From Kaistella flava (ex Peng et al. 2021) (lineage in GTDB: Bacteria; Bacteroidota; Bacteroidia; Flavobacteriales; Weeksellaceae): DNA of 64,000 bases. The notes below the pieces were generated by a model. The model made no database searches and had not been told where the DNA came from. It saw only the letters and a list, made by a program, of their open reading frames with translations. The stretch is from assembly GCF_015191005.1 (NCBI RefSeq), contig NZ_CP040442.1:3038001-3102000 (forward strand), read 5' to 3'. The position numbers and the translations under genes are program-made. Shown here in pieces: positions 8,997-17,980 of the stretch (its first letter is position 1; every line of letters starts with the position of its first letter).

Positions 8997-9063
8997 CTCT
9001 TTTAGTTCCTATTGCAATCACCCATTTTTCTTCTATTTTTTTAATTAAAAAAACAATAGAAAT
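8997..9063 (+). promoter_or_regulatory. Expression platform of the metK riboswitch
   Basis: TTGCAATCA (9012-9020) is the exact reverse complement of TGATTGCAA (8959-8967) in the aptamer core, so 9 bp can form only if the aptamer is open. Next to it TTCTATT (9031-9037) pairs with AATAGAA (9055-9061) around an A/T-rich stem that ends two bases before the start codon, where it could block ribosome entry. No GC-rich terminator is seen, which points to control of translation (inference). Confidence 0.5.
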
Positions 9064-10344
9064 ATGTCTTATTTATTTACCTCTGAGTCGGTATCCGAAG
9101 GACACCCAGATAAAGTGGCTGATCAAATATCTGATGCCTTAATTGATAATTTCCTGGCGAATGATCCCACGTCAAAAGTAGCGTGTGAAACATTGGTAAC
9201 AACCGGACAAGTAGTTTTGGCAGGTGAAGTAAAGTCGAGCGCTTACCTTGATGTTCAGGATATTGCCCGAAGAGTAATTAATGGAATTGGCTATACTAAA
9301 GGAGAATACATGTTTGCTGGTGATTCTTGTGGAGTTATTTCTGCGATTCACGAACAGTCTTCTAATATTAATCAAGGAGTAGATCGCGCTCATGAAAATG
9401 ACGATTTCGAAACGAAAGCCAACTTACAAGGAGCGGGAGATCAGGGAATGATGTTTGGTTACGCAACCAATGAAACTGCGAACTACATGCCATTGGCATT
9501 AGATCTTGCTCACACAATCCTGAAAGAATTAGCGGTTTTAAGAAGAGAAAGTGACGCTGTGAAATATCTTCGTCCAGATGCTAAATCGCAGGTAACAATC
9601 GAATATTCTGATGATCACAAACCGGTTAGAATTGATTCTATCGTAGTTTCTACGCAGCATGATGATTTTGGAAGTGACGAAGCGATGTCAGCAAAAATAG
9701 AAAAAGACATGATTGAGATTTTGATTCCGAAAGTGAGAGCAAAACAATCGAAAGAAATTCAAGATCTTTTTAACGATAAAATTAAATACCATATCAATCC
9801 AACAGGTAAATTTGTAATCGGTGGTCCACACGGAGATACAGGTTTAACTGGTAGAAAAATCATCGTAGATACTTACGGTGGAAAAGGAGCTCACGGTGGT
9901 GGTGCTTTCTCTGGAAAAGATCCATCAAAAGTAGATAGAAGTGCAGCTTATGCTGTTCGTCACATGGCGAAAAATTTAGTTGCTGCAGGAGTTGCAGATG
10001 AGATTTTGGTACAGGTTTCTTACGCAATCGGTGTTGCAGAACCTTGTGGTTTATATGTTAACACTTATGGAACTTCAAAACTAGGTTTACACGACGGAGA
10101 AATCGCGGAAAGAGTACAGAAGATTTTCGATTTAAGACCTTATGCGATTGAGCAAAACTTGAAATTGAGAAATCCAATTTATCAGGAAACTGCTTCTTAT
10201 GGACATATGGGAAGAGAACCTTATGTTGCTGATAAAACCTTTAGAAGAGCAAATGGAGAAGAGTTTACCGTTAAGGATTTAGAATTCTTTACTTGGGAGA
10301 AACTCGATAAGGTTGAGGAAATAAAGAAAGAATTTAATCTTTAG
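9064..10344 (+). CDS. metK: S-adenosylmethionine synthetase
   Basis: The 426-residue enzyme makes SAM from methionine and ATP. The N-terminal [19 protein letters not shown], the [12 protein letters not shown] hexapeptide region, and the loop [20 protein letters not shown] with the following GGGAFSGKD are all intact. Length is slightly above the usual 380-400 residues because of an insertion around residues 165-215, common in this phylum. It is preceded by its own promoter and a SAM-sensing leader and followed by a strong terminator, so it is a single-gene unit. Confidence 0.97.
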   Translation: MSYLFTSESVSEGHPDKVADQISDALIDNFLANDPTSKVACETLVTTGQVVLAGEVKSSAYLDVQDIARRVINGIGYTKGEYMFAGDSCGVISAIHEQSSNINQGVDRAHENDDFETKANLQGAGDQGMMFGYATNETANYMPLALDLAHTILKELAVLRRESDAVKYLRPDAKSQVTIEYSDDHKPVRIDSIVVSTQHDDFGSDEAMSAKIEKDMIEILIPKVRAKQSKEIQDLFNDKIKYHINPTGKFVIGGPHGDTGLTGRKIIVDTYGGKGAHGGGAFSGKDPSKVDRSAAYAVRHMAKNLVAAGVADEILVQVSYAIGVAEPCGLYVNTYGTSKLGLHDGEIAERVQKIFDLRPYAIEQNLKLRNPIYQETASYGHMGREPYVADKTFRRANGEEFTVKDLEFFTWEKLDKVEEIKKEFNL

Positions 10345-10355
10345 AAAATATATAG

Positions 10356-10391
10356 AACTGCTTTTTCAGAAATGTTAAAGCAGTTTTTTTT
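10356..10391 (+). terminator. Intrinsic terminator of metK
   Basis: AACTGCTTT and AAAGCAGTT form a 9-bp stem, followed by a run of T. Confidence 0.85.
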
Positions 10392-10416
10392 ACCTTTATC
10401 CCCAATAAAATAAACA

Positions 10417-10911
10417 ATGATGAACAAGAGATTCGTTTTTTCAATCGCATTACTTCTATTATTTTTCGGATTTTCGAAAGCGCAACTTACGGTTCATAAA
10501 ATGGTTCACGTAGGTTATGTTTATCAGAATCAAAGTTTTGCTGAGGTAGGAGGGAGATTGCTTTTTCTGAACAATGACGATTTTATTTACAGATTAGGAG
10601 TTGCTGGAATGATGGGAAGTGTTAATGGGAAATTTGCAATTATACCTAAAGTTCAGGGAGATATTTTATTTAATACGGAACGGAATGTTGATTTATACCA
10701 TTCTTATTATTTTTTAGCAGGAGCGGAAGCAACCACTAAATATATCGCACCAAAAGCCGGAGTCACTTTATTTGGGATAATTGACTTGACAGGAGGTTAC
10801 GCTTTCCCGATAGATAAGTCCGGAATTAATGGAAAAGAACTGAAAGGACTCAATTTTAATTTTACGATAAATCTACCATTAGTCATGCTTCACGATTTAT
10901 TGAAGAAATAA
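10417..10911 (+). CDS. Small outer-membrane beta-barrel-like protein
   Basis: The 164-residue protein has a signal peptide (FVFSIALLLLFFGFSKA). The rest alternates hydrophobic and polar residues with Gly-rich turns (YVYQNQSFAEVGGRLLFL, SYYFLAGAEATTKYIAPKAGVTLF, DLTGGYAFP), as in small outer-membrane barrels of about eight strands. I do not recognise the family. It ends with NLPLVMLHDLLKK rather than the usual terminal aromatic residue. It lies alone between the metK terminator and a sigma factor gene. Confidence 0.55.
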   Translation: MMNKRFVFSIALLLLFFGFSKAQLTVHKMVHVGYVYQNQSFAEVGGRLLFLNNDDFIYRLGVAGMMGSVNGKFAIIPKVQGDILFNTERNVDLYHSYYFLAGAEATTKYIAPKAGVTLFGIIDLTGGYAFPIDKSGINGKELKGLNFNFTINLPLVMLHDLLKK

Positions 10912-11086
10912 TTTTGTATTTTTTTGTTAATTAGTTAACAAAGTATTAACTTTTTTACTATTTTAGCCACTCACAATAAAGCCAATTTTATAGATTATAT
11001 ATCTCTATTAGTTTTTTAATATTTCAAGTTTTCAAGCCTAAATTTAATGGGCCACAAAATCTTGGATGCAAATATAGAAGAGAGTT

Positions 11087-11677
11087 ATGATTAATAATAC
11101 AGATAGTTGGCTGATCTCGAATTTCAAAAATGGTGACGAAAAAGCGCTCGCCGTACTCATTGAAAGGCATCAGAAAGAAATTTTCACCTTCATTTTTTAT
11201 AAATTAATGGATGAAACCTTGGCGAATGATATTTTCCAGGATACTTTCATGAAAATTATTGTTACCCTAAAAGAAGGTCGTTATAATGAAGAAGGAAAAT
11301 TTGTGCTTTGGGCAAAACGCATCGCTCATAATCTGGTAATCGATCATTTCAGGTTAAAAGCAAAACATAATAAAGTCTCAGAAACATCTTATGATAATGA
11401 AGAGTTCTCAATTTTCGACTTAATTTCTGGTCAAGAAGAAAATATTGAAGAACAATTAATCAGCAGGCAAATTCAGGAAGATTTGATGAAAATGCTTGAT
11501 TATTTGCCAGAAAATCAACAGGAAGTAATTAGACTGCGATTCTTTGATGGATTGTCTTTTAAAGAGATTGCAGATCAAACTGATTCCAGCATCAATACAA
11601 CATTGGGAAGAGTACGTTATGCGTTGATCAACTTGAGAAAAATTATGGATGAACATCAAATTGTTTTGACCAGATAA
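11087..11677 (+). CDS. ECF-like sigma-70 family RNA polymerase sigma factor
   Basis: The 196-residue protein has region 2 (residues about 22-90, with DIFQDTFMKI and FVLWAKRIAHNLVIDHFR) and region 4 (about 130-185, LPENQQEVIRLRFFDGLSFKEIADQTDSS), joined by an acidic linker. This is the two-domain layout of ECF sigma factors. No anti-sigma factor gene follows; instead there is a 44-residue basic ORF. Signal and regulon are unknown. I see no clear TAnnTTTG box in the 175 bases upstream. Confidence 0.88.
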   Translation: MINNTDSWLISNFKNGDEKALAVLIERHQKEIFTFIFYKLMDETLANDIFQDTFMKIIVTLKEGRYNEEGKFVLWAKRIAHNLVIDHFRLKAKHNKVSETSYDNEEFSIFDLISGQEENIEEQLISRQIQEDLMKMLDYLPENQQEVIRLRFFDGLSFKEIADQTDSSINTTLGRVRYALINLRKIMDEHQIVLTR

Positions 11678-11718
11678 TAAAATGGGAATGTTTTCGTTTT
11701 TAGTTAAACTTTTCGCGT

Positions 11719-11853
11719 ATGAAAAAATTTGACACTTTAAAAGAAAAACGATTGACACCAAAGAAACAAACCATTGAATTTTTACTCAGTTATTCCCAGA
11801 GTATTGCAGTAGTAAAATTGAAATCAAAAATCCATATTGTTTCTAAGAACTAA
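11719..11853 (+). CDS. Small basic protein downstream of the sigma factor
   Basis: An ATG-led frame of 44 codons starts 41 bases after the sigma factor stop and reads MKKFDTLKEKRLTPKKQTIE, then a hydrophobic FLLSYSQSIAVV, then a basic end. The N-terminal half is lysine-rich; the second half could be one amphipathic helix and a strand. Its place between two genes of the same strand and its coding-like composition argue that it is real. I do not recognise a family, and no function should be assumed. Confidence 0.5.
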   Translation: MKKFDTLKEKRLTPKKQTIEFLLSYSQSIAVVKLKSKIHIVSKN

Positions 11854-11865
11854 TCTTAATTTACT

Positions 11866-11873
11866 TAAATTTG
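11866..11873 (+). promoter_or_regulatory. -7 box of the YjjG-type nucleotidase gene
   Basis: TAAATTTG ends only 6 bases before the ATG at 11880, so the mRNA would have almost no leader. This also supports the ATG start over an upstream TTG. Confidence 0.55.
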
Positions 11874-11879
11874 TGCTGT

Positions 11880-12575
11880 ATGAAAATTCAGCACATTTTT
11901 TTTGACCTCGATAATACACTTTGGGATCACCGCGGAAACGCTTATTTAACTTTAAAAGAAATTTTTAAAAGACAAAAGGTTCACGACAAATATAATTTAG
12001 ATTTTGAAGACTTTCATCGGGAATATTTTACCATTAATGAAAGACTTTGGGAACAAATTCGTGATGGAGAAATCGATAAAGAATATTTGAGGAAACACCG
12101 ATTCTACGATTCTTTTCTCTTCTTCGGAGTTGATGATTTCGAATTGTCTCAAACTTTCGAACATAATTTCCTGGACGAAATTCTGAACTATAATGATTTG
12201 GTAGAAGGAGCATTTGAAGTTCTGGAATATCTTTACGACAAGGGTTATAAACTGCATATTCTTTCAAATGGATTTAAAGAAGTTACGCATAAAAAATGTG
12301 AGCTTTCTGGAATCCAAAATTACTTTCAAACCATTACCAGTGCTGATGAAATCAACATCAGAAAACCGCAACCTGAAATTTACGATTATGCATTGAAAAA
12401 AGCCAACGCCACGGTTGAAGAATCGATGATGATTGGTGACGACTGGATTGCCGACGTAGAAGGTGGGAAATCCTTTGGTTTAAAGGTTATTTATTTTGAT
12501 GTCTTCGATGATAAATTTGAAGCGGAAGATGTACAAATCATTAAAAAACTAATTGAGTTAAAAGAACTTTTATAA
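11880..12575 (+). CDS. HAD-family nucleotidase, YjjG type
   Basis: The 231-residue protein is a HAD-superfamily phosphatase. Motif 1 is FFDLDNTLWD (the nucleophile is the first Asp), motif 2 is LHILSNGF, motif 3 has the Lys of NIRKPQPEIYDYA and motif 4 is MIGDDWIADVEGG. The helical cap after motif 1 fits the YjjG subgroup that cleaves nucleoside monophosphates, including non-canonical pyrimidines. The start at 11880 is chosen because it is an ATG right after a promoter box; an in-frame TTG at 11871 overlaps that box. Confidence 0.85.
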   Translation: MKIQHIFFDLDNTLWDHRGNAYLTLKEIFKRQKVHDKYNLDFEDFHREYFTINERLWEQIRDGEIDKEYLRKHRFYDSFLFFGVDDFELSQTFEHNFLDEILNYNDLVEGAFEVLEYLYDKGYKLHILSNGFKEVTHKKCELSGIQNYFQTITSADEINIRKPQPEIYDYALKKANATVEESMMIGDDWIADVEGGKSFGLKVIYFDVFDDKFEAEDVQIIKKLIELKELL

Positions 12576-12578
12576 AAG

Positions 12579-12605
12579 AAAACCTTTCCGATTTGGAAAG
12601 GTTTT
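12579..12605. terminator. Bidirectional intrinsic terminator
   Basis: AAAACCTTTCC and GGAAAGGTTTT pair perfectly over 11 bp with a 5-base loop, flanked by A and T runs. It serves the convergent nucleotidase and trpS genes. Confidence 0.9.
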
Positions 12606-12622
12606 TAGTTTGATATTTTGAA

Positions 12623-13591
12623 TTAAACTCCGACACTTTTTCGAACTCGTGCTAAAGTTTCCAAAGCGATTACTTTGGTTTTCGCAGCACCTTCCTGTAG
12701 TTTTTCTTCCAGTTCTGGCAGGTTGTTCATATAGTATGTAAAGAGTTCTCTTTCCTTTTCAAATCTGGTCAGAATCAAATTGAGTAATTCTGTTTTTGCA
12801 TGTCCGTAACCGAAATTTCCGGCTAGATATTTTTGTCTTAAAATTTCAGTTTGTTCAGGGGTTGCAATCAATTCGTATAAAGCAAAAACTTTGTCGGTTG
12901 CTGGATCTTTAGGCTCTTCAAGAGATTTCGAATCGGTATCAATTCCCATTACTTGTTTTTTCAATTCCTTTTCTGGTAAGAAAATATTGATAATGTTTCC
13001 TCTTGATTTCGACATTTTTTGTCCGTCAGTTCCTGGAACATATTTCGTGTCTTCCTGTAATTCAGCTTGTGGCAGAACGAAAACTTCGCCCATTTGATGA
13101 TTGAATCTCGCGCCCATATCGCGCGCCATTTCCAAATGCTGCAGCTGATCTTTTCCAACAGGAACTATTTCTGCATCGTACAATAAAATATCCGCAGCCA
13201 TTAAAACAGGATAGGTAAACAATCCTGCATTAACATCATCTAAACGATCGGCTTTATCTTTAAAAGAATGAGCCAACGTCAACCTTTGATATGGAAAAAA
13301 ACACGATAAATACCAGGTTAACTCACAAGTTTCAGCAATATCACTTTGTCTGTAGAAAAACGTTTTGTTGGTATCTAAACCACATGCAAGCCAAGCTGCC
13401 GCGATTTCATAAGTGTTTTGTTTTAATTCTTCCGCGTTTTTAATCTGTGTTAAAGAGTGCAGGTTTGCAATAAACAAAAAAGATTCGTTTTCTGGTTTTT
13501 TAGACAATTCGATAGCGGGAATAATCGCTCCAAGTAAATTTCCTAAGTGCGGTGTTCCCGTTGCTTGTATTCCTGTAAGTATTCTGGACAT
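12623..13591 (-). CDS. trpS: Tryptophanyl-tRNA synthetase
   Basis: The 322-residue class I enzyme charges tRNA-Trp. The first signature is TGTPHLGNLLGA (HIGH-like, residues 11-22) and the second is GTDGQKMSKSRGN (KMSKS). Length and the motif NLHSLTQI match bacterial TrpRS. It has its own promoter and a shared terminator, so it is probably a single-gene unit. Confidence 0.96.
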   Translation of the reverse strand: MSRILTGIQATGTPHLGNLLGAIIPAIELSKKPENESFLFIANLHSLTQIKNAEELKQNTYEIAAAWLACGLDTNKTFFYRQSDIAETCELTWYLSCFFPYQRLTLAHSFKDKADRLDDVNAGLFTYPVLMAADILLYDAEIVPVGKDQLQHLEMARDMGARFNHQMGEVFVLPQAELQEDTKYVPGTDGQKMSKSRGNIINIFLPEKELKKQVMGIDTDSKSLEEPKDPATDKVFALYELIATPEQTEILRQKYLAGNFGYGHAKTELLNLILTRFEKERELFTYYMNNLPELEEKLQEGAAKTKVIALETLARVRKSVGV

Positions 13592-13613
13592 GTGTTTTGA
13601 TGTAATTTAAGAG

Positions 13614-13644
13614 CAAAAATACGAAACAAAGCTAATACTACCAA
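13614..13644 (-). promoter_or_regulatory. trpS promoter
   Basis: On the minus strand TTG (13642-13644), 20 bases, then TATTTTTG (13614-13621), 22 bases before the start codon. Confidence 0.55.
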
Positions 13645-13662
13645 TCGGAGTTTATTAGAAGT

Positions 13663-14799
13663 TTACTGATCAGAATTAATCAGTTGTTCGATATTGTTTT
13701 TTAGAAGTTTATTTCCTTTTTTATTTGAAAGAAAACTTCTCACCAAAAATAAAATTGCAAGCAAAGAAAAACCAAGAATCAGCAATTGATAAATGTTGAA
13801 TTTTGTGATCGCATTGTTTGTTTTTTCCTGATTTTCAGAAGATTGTATCTTGATGTACCGATTAAGCGATTTCTGATCTTTTTTTTCTTTTTCTTGTTTT
13901 AATTTTAAAACCTCATCACTATAAAACTGATATTTCCCCCAATTATTTATAGCTAAATAGTTATTAGCCATTAATTTATAAATGCCTTCATTAAGGACGA
14001 GATCTCCAATAGACTTTGCTAAATGATCTGCCTTATCCAATAAACCTAAGGATTCTGTATATTCATGATTAACATATAGATTCTCTGATAAACCTTTTAG
14101 AGCGTAGGCTTCAATGCTTTTTGCGTCTGCCAAATGGCCATATTTTATCGCTTCTGTAAAATAAAATTTCCCTTTAGAATTTTGATTTAATTCCATGTAA
14201 CAATAACCCATATTGTATAAAATGACGCTGATATTCGATGAGTTTGCTTTGGTTTGCGGCAGTTTTTTAAAATATTCAACGGCTTGAGAGAATTTTTCTA
14301 AAGCCATTTCTGGATTTGATTGACTTCTGTAAATCATCCCACGAATCATATTATTGAATTCAAAATTATAATTCCTGCTTTTATCATTTGGCGGTAATTT
14401 CAGATAAAACTCTTTGGCTTTATCTAAAGTTTCTAATGATTTATCATAAAGCTGCATCTGTTGATATTGCACAGAAACGGTATTTAAAATTCGGATTTTT
14501 GTTTTTAGTAAGGCATCAGAATTAATGAGGTTGGTGGTCTTCATAATGAAATACAGCGAGCTGTCGATATCACGTTTTGCAATATACGCCGTGGAAATCA
14601 TCATGTAAAGATTCGCTACTTTATCGGTGTTTTTTTCGTTCTTTAATAAAGCAGATGCGATTTTGATCGACTCATTTGGGTTTTCATAAAGAATGTCATT
14701 TGCTCTTTTTATTTCCGATTTGTCATTTTTTACTTGTGAAGAAAGGGGAATAGACAAGCAAAGTAAAAAGCAGCAGAGTAGGTTGAAAAGTGGTCTCAT
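13663..14799 (-). CDS. TPR membrane protein, module copy A
   Basis: The 378-residue protein has a signal peptide (FNLLCCFLLCLSIPLSSQ), then a helical TPR-like region to about residue 320 (repeat pairs such as SLYFIMKTTNLIN, SLETLDKAKEFY and ALEKFSQAVEYF), one membrane segment near residues 335-353 (LLILGFSLLAILFLVRSFL) and a short basic tail. The expected topology is a periplasmic TPR domain with a short cytoplasmic tail. Its ATG overlaps the stop of the TPR-AraC gene (ATGA), so the two are coupled. It is paralogous along its length to the protein at 18065-19189. It resembles the sensor half of its neighbour without the DNA-binding part, so a co-sensor role is an inference. Confidence 0.75.
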   Translation of the reverse strand: MRPLFNLLCCFLLCLSIPLSSQVKNDKSEIKRANDILYENPNESIKIASALLKNEKNTDKVANLYMMISTAYIAKRDIDSSLYFIMKTTNLINSDALLKTKIRILNTVSVQYQQMQLYDKSLETLDKAKEFYLKLPPNDKSRNYNFEFNNMIRGMIYRSQSNPEMALEKFSQAVEYFKKLPQTKANSSNISVILYNMGYCYMELNQNSKGKFYFTEAIKYGHLADAKSIEAYALKGLSENLYVNHEYTESLGLLDKADHLAKSIGDLVLNEGIYKLMANNYLAINNWGKYQFYSDEVLKLKQEKEKKDQKSLNRYIKIQSSENQEKTNNAITKFNIYQLLILGFSLLAILFLVRSFLSNKKGNKLLKNNIEQLINSDQ

Positions 14800-16349
14800 C
14801 TAATTTGTCGTTTGTTTACTTGTTGAATATATTCATTGGGAGACATGCCGGTTACGGATTTGAAAACTACTGTAAATGTACTGTGAGAAGTAAATCCCGC
14901 GAATTCTGCTAAATAACTTATTTTATATTGTCGATACGCGAGGTCAGAAGAAATAAGGTGAGCAATGTGGTTAATTTTCAGTTCATTAATATAAGTAGTG
15001 AAGTTTTTTCCTTTAAATTTATTAATGACCTCAGAAAGGTATTTGGTGTTCGTTTCTAATTGTGCGGCAAGAAGAGCTAAAGACATATTCTTGGCTAAAA
15101 ATTGTTCAGACTCTTCAAATTCGTTGAGTTTTTGCAAAAGATGGTCTTCTTTTTCTTTCGGGATGACTAATGCTTTTTTAGTATTGATCTTTTCTGGTTC
15201 TGCAATCTTATCTTCCTTTCTTTTTAAGATTGACTTCTGGTTTTCAAAAAACAAAACCTGTTTCTCAAGCATTTTTTTCTTTTGTTTTTCCTGATAGTTG
15301 AAAAAGAAGATCGTCGAAATAATTAACAGTGCAATTCCGAGGTAAATGTAGGTCAGCTCTTGTTTTTTAGAAATATAAGTATTGTAGTTTTGTGTTTGAA
15401 AGCCTTGACTTAATTTCATAATATTTCGAATAGCTTCTTTTCTGTTCTCTTCTATTATAGTTTGTGAATCATCATGTTTTTTTTGATAATCTTTGTGCTT
15501 GTCGTTTTCTTTCAGCGCGAGATAGTTTTTGGCGAGACCGCTGTAAATTTTATTTTTGAGGATTAAAAAATCAGCATTTGAAACCTTTTCCAGCGCTTTT
15601 TCCAGTAGTTCTGCGGCGGCGAAGTATTCTTTTTTCTCAAATAAAAGATCTGATTGATTCAAATAAGTAGTCGCTAAAAGATAACTGTTGTTTGGATGGG
15701 CTTTTAAAATACTTGCTACTTCTCCGAAATACCTTTCAGCTGTTTTGTAATCTTTTAATTGAGAGTATATTTTCCCAGTAAGAATTTTGTTTTCGCAAAA
15801 AGTACTGTAAGAATTGGGGGAAGTAAATCTAATATAATTGTTACTCAGCGCGATATTTTCTAAGGCTTTATCGTAATTTTTAAGAGCAAATAAATTAGAA
15901 GCATGCAGCTGGTAAACTTTAGCAGACTTGTAACTCTTGTTATTTTTTGCTTGGCTATAATCTTTTAAAATAGGAGTTACAAGAGTTTCTGATTGCTCAT
16001 GTAGATTAACATCCTGAAAACACTGTATAACTCCGAGGTTAATGAGCAATTGATCTTTTTGTTGTAAAAGTTCGGGAGCGTTTACATTTTCTAACGCAAT
16101 TTGTACCGCATCAACATAATTTCCTTTAAAGGAATAGGCTTCTGCAAGAATACTTTTGATGATTAGTTTGTCATAATGTTGATCATCTTTAATATTAATA
16201 TTCTTGCAAGATCTAATAGCAGCGTCGGGATCTTGATGAAGTTTTTCAATACTTCTTCCAACCATTATTTCGAAGTCACTTTTCTTTTGACCAGATAAAA
16301 AAACAGTGCTTATTAAAAAAAGAAATATAAATAGTTGCTCCCACTTCAT
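14796..16349 (-). CDS. Membrane-anchored TPR-AraC transcription regulator, module copy A
   Basis: The 517-residue protein has an N-terminal signal or anchor (residues 5-20), a TPR-like helical domain (about 25-325), a membrane segment (333-351, YIYLGIALLIISTIFFFNY), a basic linker and an AraC/XylS DNA-binding domain (about 415-510). The two helix-turn-helices are NMSLALLAAQLETNTKYLSE and ISYLAEFAGFTSHSTFTVVF, followed by GMSPNEYI. A periplasmic sensor is thus joined directly to a cytoplasmic DNA-binding output. It is divergent from a T9SS-secreted protein gene and co-transcribed with a second TPR membrane protein. A TATTTTTG box lies 4 bases before the ATG. Confidence 0.85.
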   Translation of the reverse strand: MKWEQLFIFLFLISTVFLSGQKKSDFEIMVGRSIEKLHQDPDAAIRSCKNINIKDDQHYDKLIIKSILAEAYSFKGNYVDAVQIALENVNAPELLQQKDQLLINLGVIQCFQDVNLHEQSETLVTPILKDYSQAKNNKSYKSAKVYQLHASNLFALKNYDKALENIALSNNYIRFTSPNSYSTFCENKILTGKIYSQLKDYKTAERYFGEVASILKAHPNNSYLLATTYLNQSDLLFEKKEYFAAAELLEKALEKVSNADFLILKNKIYSGLAKNYLALKENDKHKDYQKKHDDSQTIIEENRKEAIRNIMKLSQGFQTQNYNTYISKKQELTYIYLGIALLIISTIFFFNYQEKQKKKMLEKQVLFFENQKSILKRKEDKIAEPEKINTKKALVIPKEKEDHLLQKLNEFEESEQFLAKNMSLALLAAQLETNTKYLSEVINKFKGKNFTTYINELKINHIAHLISSDLAYRQYKISYLAEFAGFTSHSTFTVVFKSVTGMSPNEYIQQVNKRQIR

Positions 16350-16353
16350 TTAA

Positions 16354-16361
16354 CAAAAATA
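16354..16361 (-). promoter_or_regulatory. -7 box of the TPR-AraC gene, copy A
   Basis: TATTTTTG on the minus strand, 4 bases from the start codon. The transcript would be leaderless or nearly so. The same box at the same distance is found in copy B. Confidence 0.55.
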
Positions 16362-16555
16362 ATTTATTTTTTATGATATACTATTATTTTGTTATTTATA
16401 TGTGATTTCGTTATTTTTTATTTAAAAAAGATGATTTATTTAATGGTTTGTTGTCCAATTGGTAAGGATTTCAAATGCTGTAGCTAGGGTAAACGGTGGA
16501 AATAGCTTTTTTATAAATGTTGATTATCAGTTGTTTGCGATTTTCAACTTTGTGT

Positions 16556-16565
16556 TTTCATGAAA
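16556..16565. promoter_or_regulatory. Palindromic operator candidate, copy A
   Basis: TTTCATGAAA is a perfect palindrome. It lies 39 bases upstream of the TATGTTTG box of the secreted HAF protein gene. A near-identical TTTCGTGAAA lies at exactly the same distance in copy B, while the rest of the two intergenic regions is largely different. Confidence 0.55.
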
Positions 16566-16576
16566 TGCAAAAGCCA

Positions 16577-16612
16577 TTCGTTAGTAAGTACGTATCAATT
16601 GAGATATGTTTG
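16577..16612 (+). promoter_or_regulatory. Promoter of the HAF-repeat protein gene, copy A
   Basis: TATGTTTG (16605-16612) is the -7 box. Near the -33 position only TTCG (16577-16580, 24 bases away) is seen in place of TTTG. A poor -33 with an upstream palindrome fits an activator-dependent promoter. Confidence 0.5.
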
Positions 16613-16639
16613 TATAACAAAATAAAATATTAAACTATT

Positions 16640-17917
16640 ATGAAAAAAATTTACTCAACAATGCTTGTGCTCTGCGGTTTAGGATTCGCCAGTTCTCAAG
16701 TTTTTAATACTGGTGATTACGCGACAATGGATGATGTGTCAGACACGGGTGTCGCGGTAGGGAATGTGATGAATGTACTGCATGTAATGTGGAATGAAGG
16801 AACCGGATTGGTTACTATTGGAGAGGTTACTGGTGATGAGCAAATTTCTGGGACTACCAGTATATCAAAAGATGCAAAGTATGTATCTGGGACAATGGTA
16901 AATCCTGATACAGGAAAAAGTGAAATGGCGAGATATAACACGACGACAGGTACATGGACTTATTTAGGAACCATCAATCCTGATGGCGATGGTACTTCGG
17001 CTTGGGGAATGACCAGTGATGGATCTGCTATTGTAGGTCTTGGTTTCGTTTCCGGATGGGAAGCTCATGCTATGAAATGGACGCAGGCAACTGGTATAGT
17101 TGATTTGGGAAGTACAACGCCTACGAGAAGTTCCCGTGCAAATGCAATTAGTGATGACGGGACGGTAATTGTAGGATGGCAAGATGATGACTATGGAGAT
17201 CGATTCGCTGTTTATTGGAAAGATAATGTACAATCATTTATACAAAAAGAGAATAGCAGCTTTACTGGTGAGGGCCAGGCGGTGACTCCAGATGGTAATA
17301 CCATTGTCGGAACGTCAGAGGAAGAAGAGGGCGCTTTCGTTTGGAACGCTGCAGATGGCTATATAAGTATTAAGCACCCAGACCCAATGTATATTGGTGG
17401 CGCATCTGGAGTGAGTGATGATGGTAAAACGGTAATCGGCTATTTTAGACCTTGGGGAGCACCTGCAACTTCTGGTGAAGGTTTTATCTGGACAAAAGAA
17501 ACGGGTAGGATAAATCTTAACGATTACGTTGCAAGCTTAGGTTATGATGATTTAGGGATGACCTTCGCACTTCCATTGGGGATTTCTCCTAACGGTCAAT
17601 ATATCGCTGGTTTAGGGACGAGTGGTAATGGTCTAAGTGGATTTGTTATTAAACTACCAACTAATCTTGCTACAGCAGTTGCTCAAAATAAATCGAAAGT
17701 TGGGATTTATCCAAATCCGGTTAAAAATATTGTAACTATTACTAATGCTGATAAATTGACTAATGTAGAAGTTTATAATGCTGCAGGACAAAAAGTTAAG
17801 TCTTCTGAAGTTTTGAAAAATAATCAATTAGATCTTTCAGGATTATCAAAAGGTGCTTACATTCTTAAGATTAATAACGCTGGAAAAACTGAAACAATCA
17901 AGTTTATTAAGGAATAA
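16640..17917 (+). CDS. T9SS-secreted HAF-repeat protein, module copy A
   Basis: The 425-residue protein has a signal peptide (MKKIYSTMLVLCGLGFASSQ), a body of HAF-like repeats (for example ISKDAKYVSGTM, MTSDGSAIVGLGF, ISDDGTVIVGWQDDDYGDR, VTPDGNTIVGTS, VSDDGKTVIGYFRPWG and ISPNGQYIAGLG), and a type A T9SS sorting domain from about residue 350 (VGIYPNPVKNIVTI ... GAYILKI). The repeat rhythm of about 45 residues suggests a beta-propeller. It should be exported by Sec and then by T9SS to the surface or medium. No catalytic motif is seen. It is divergent from its putative regulator and is paralogous to the protein at 20993-22270. Confidence 0.85.
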   Translation: MKKIYSTMLVLCGLGFASSQVFNTGDYATMDDVSDTGVAVGNVMNVLHVMWNEGTGLVTIGEVTGDEQISGTTSISKDAKYVSGTMVNPDTGKSEMARYNTTTGTWTYLGTINPDGDGTSAWGMTSDGSAIVGLGFVSGWEAHAMKWTQATGIVDLGSTTPTRSSRANAISDDGTVIVGWQDDDYGDRFAVYWKDNVQSFIQKENSSFTGEGQAVTPDGNTIVGTSEEEEGAFVWNAADGYISIKHPDPMYIGGASGVSDDGKTVIGYFRPWGAPATSGEGFIWTKETGRINLNDYVASLGYDDLGMTFALPLGISPNGQYIAGLGTSGNGLSGFVIKLPTNLATAVAQNKSKVGIYPNPVKNIVTITNADKLTNVEVYNAAGQKVKSSEVLKNNQLDLSGLSKGAYILKINNAGKTETIKFIKE

Positions 17918-17980
17918 TTAATCTATGTAAAAGTGAATTATCCGGCACATTTGGAGTTCACTGAAAATATTCATATCAAT

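Noticed and set aside
9031..9061. Hairpin before metK as an intrinsic terminator
   Set aside because: It is almost purely A/T, has no GC-rich stem and no T run after it. It ends at the start codon, so blocking translation is more likely.
8941..9063. SAM-I (S-box) riboswitch upstream of metK
   Set aside because: The conserved S-box blocks (GATGAAAC- and CGGCAACC-like) are absent, whereas the SAM-II/SAM-V pseudoknot core is present.
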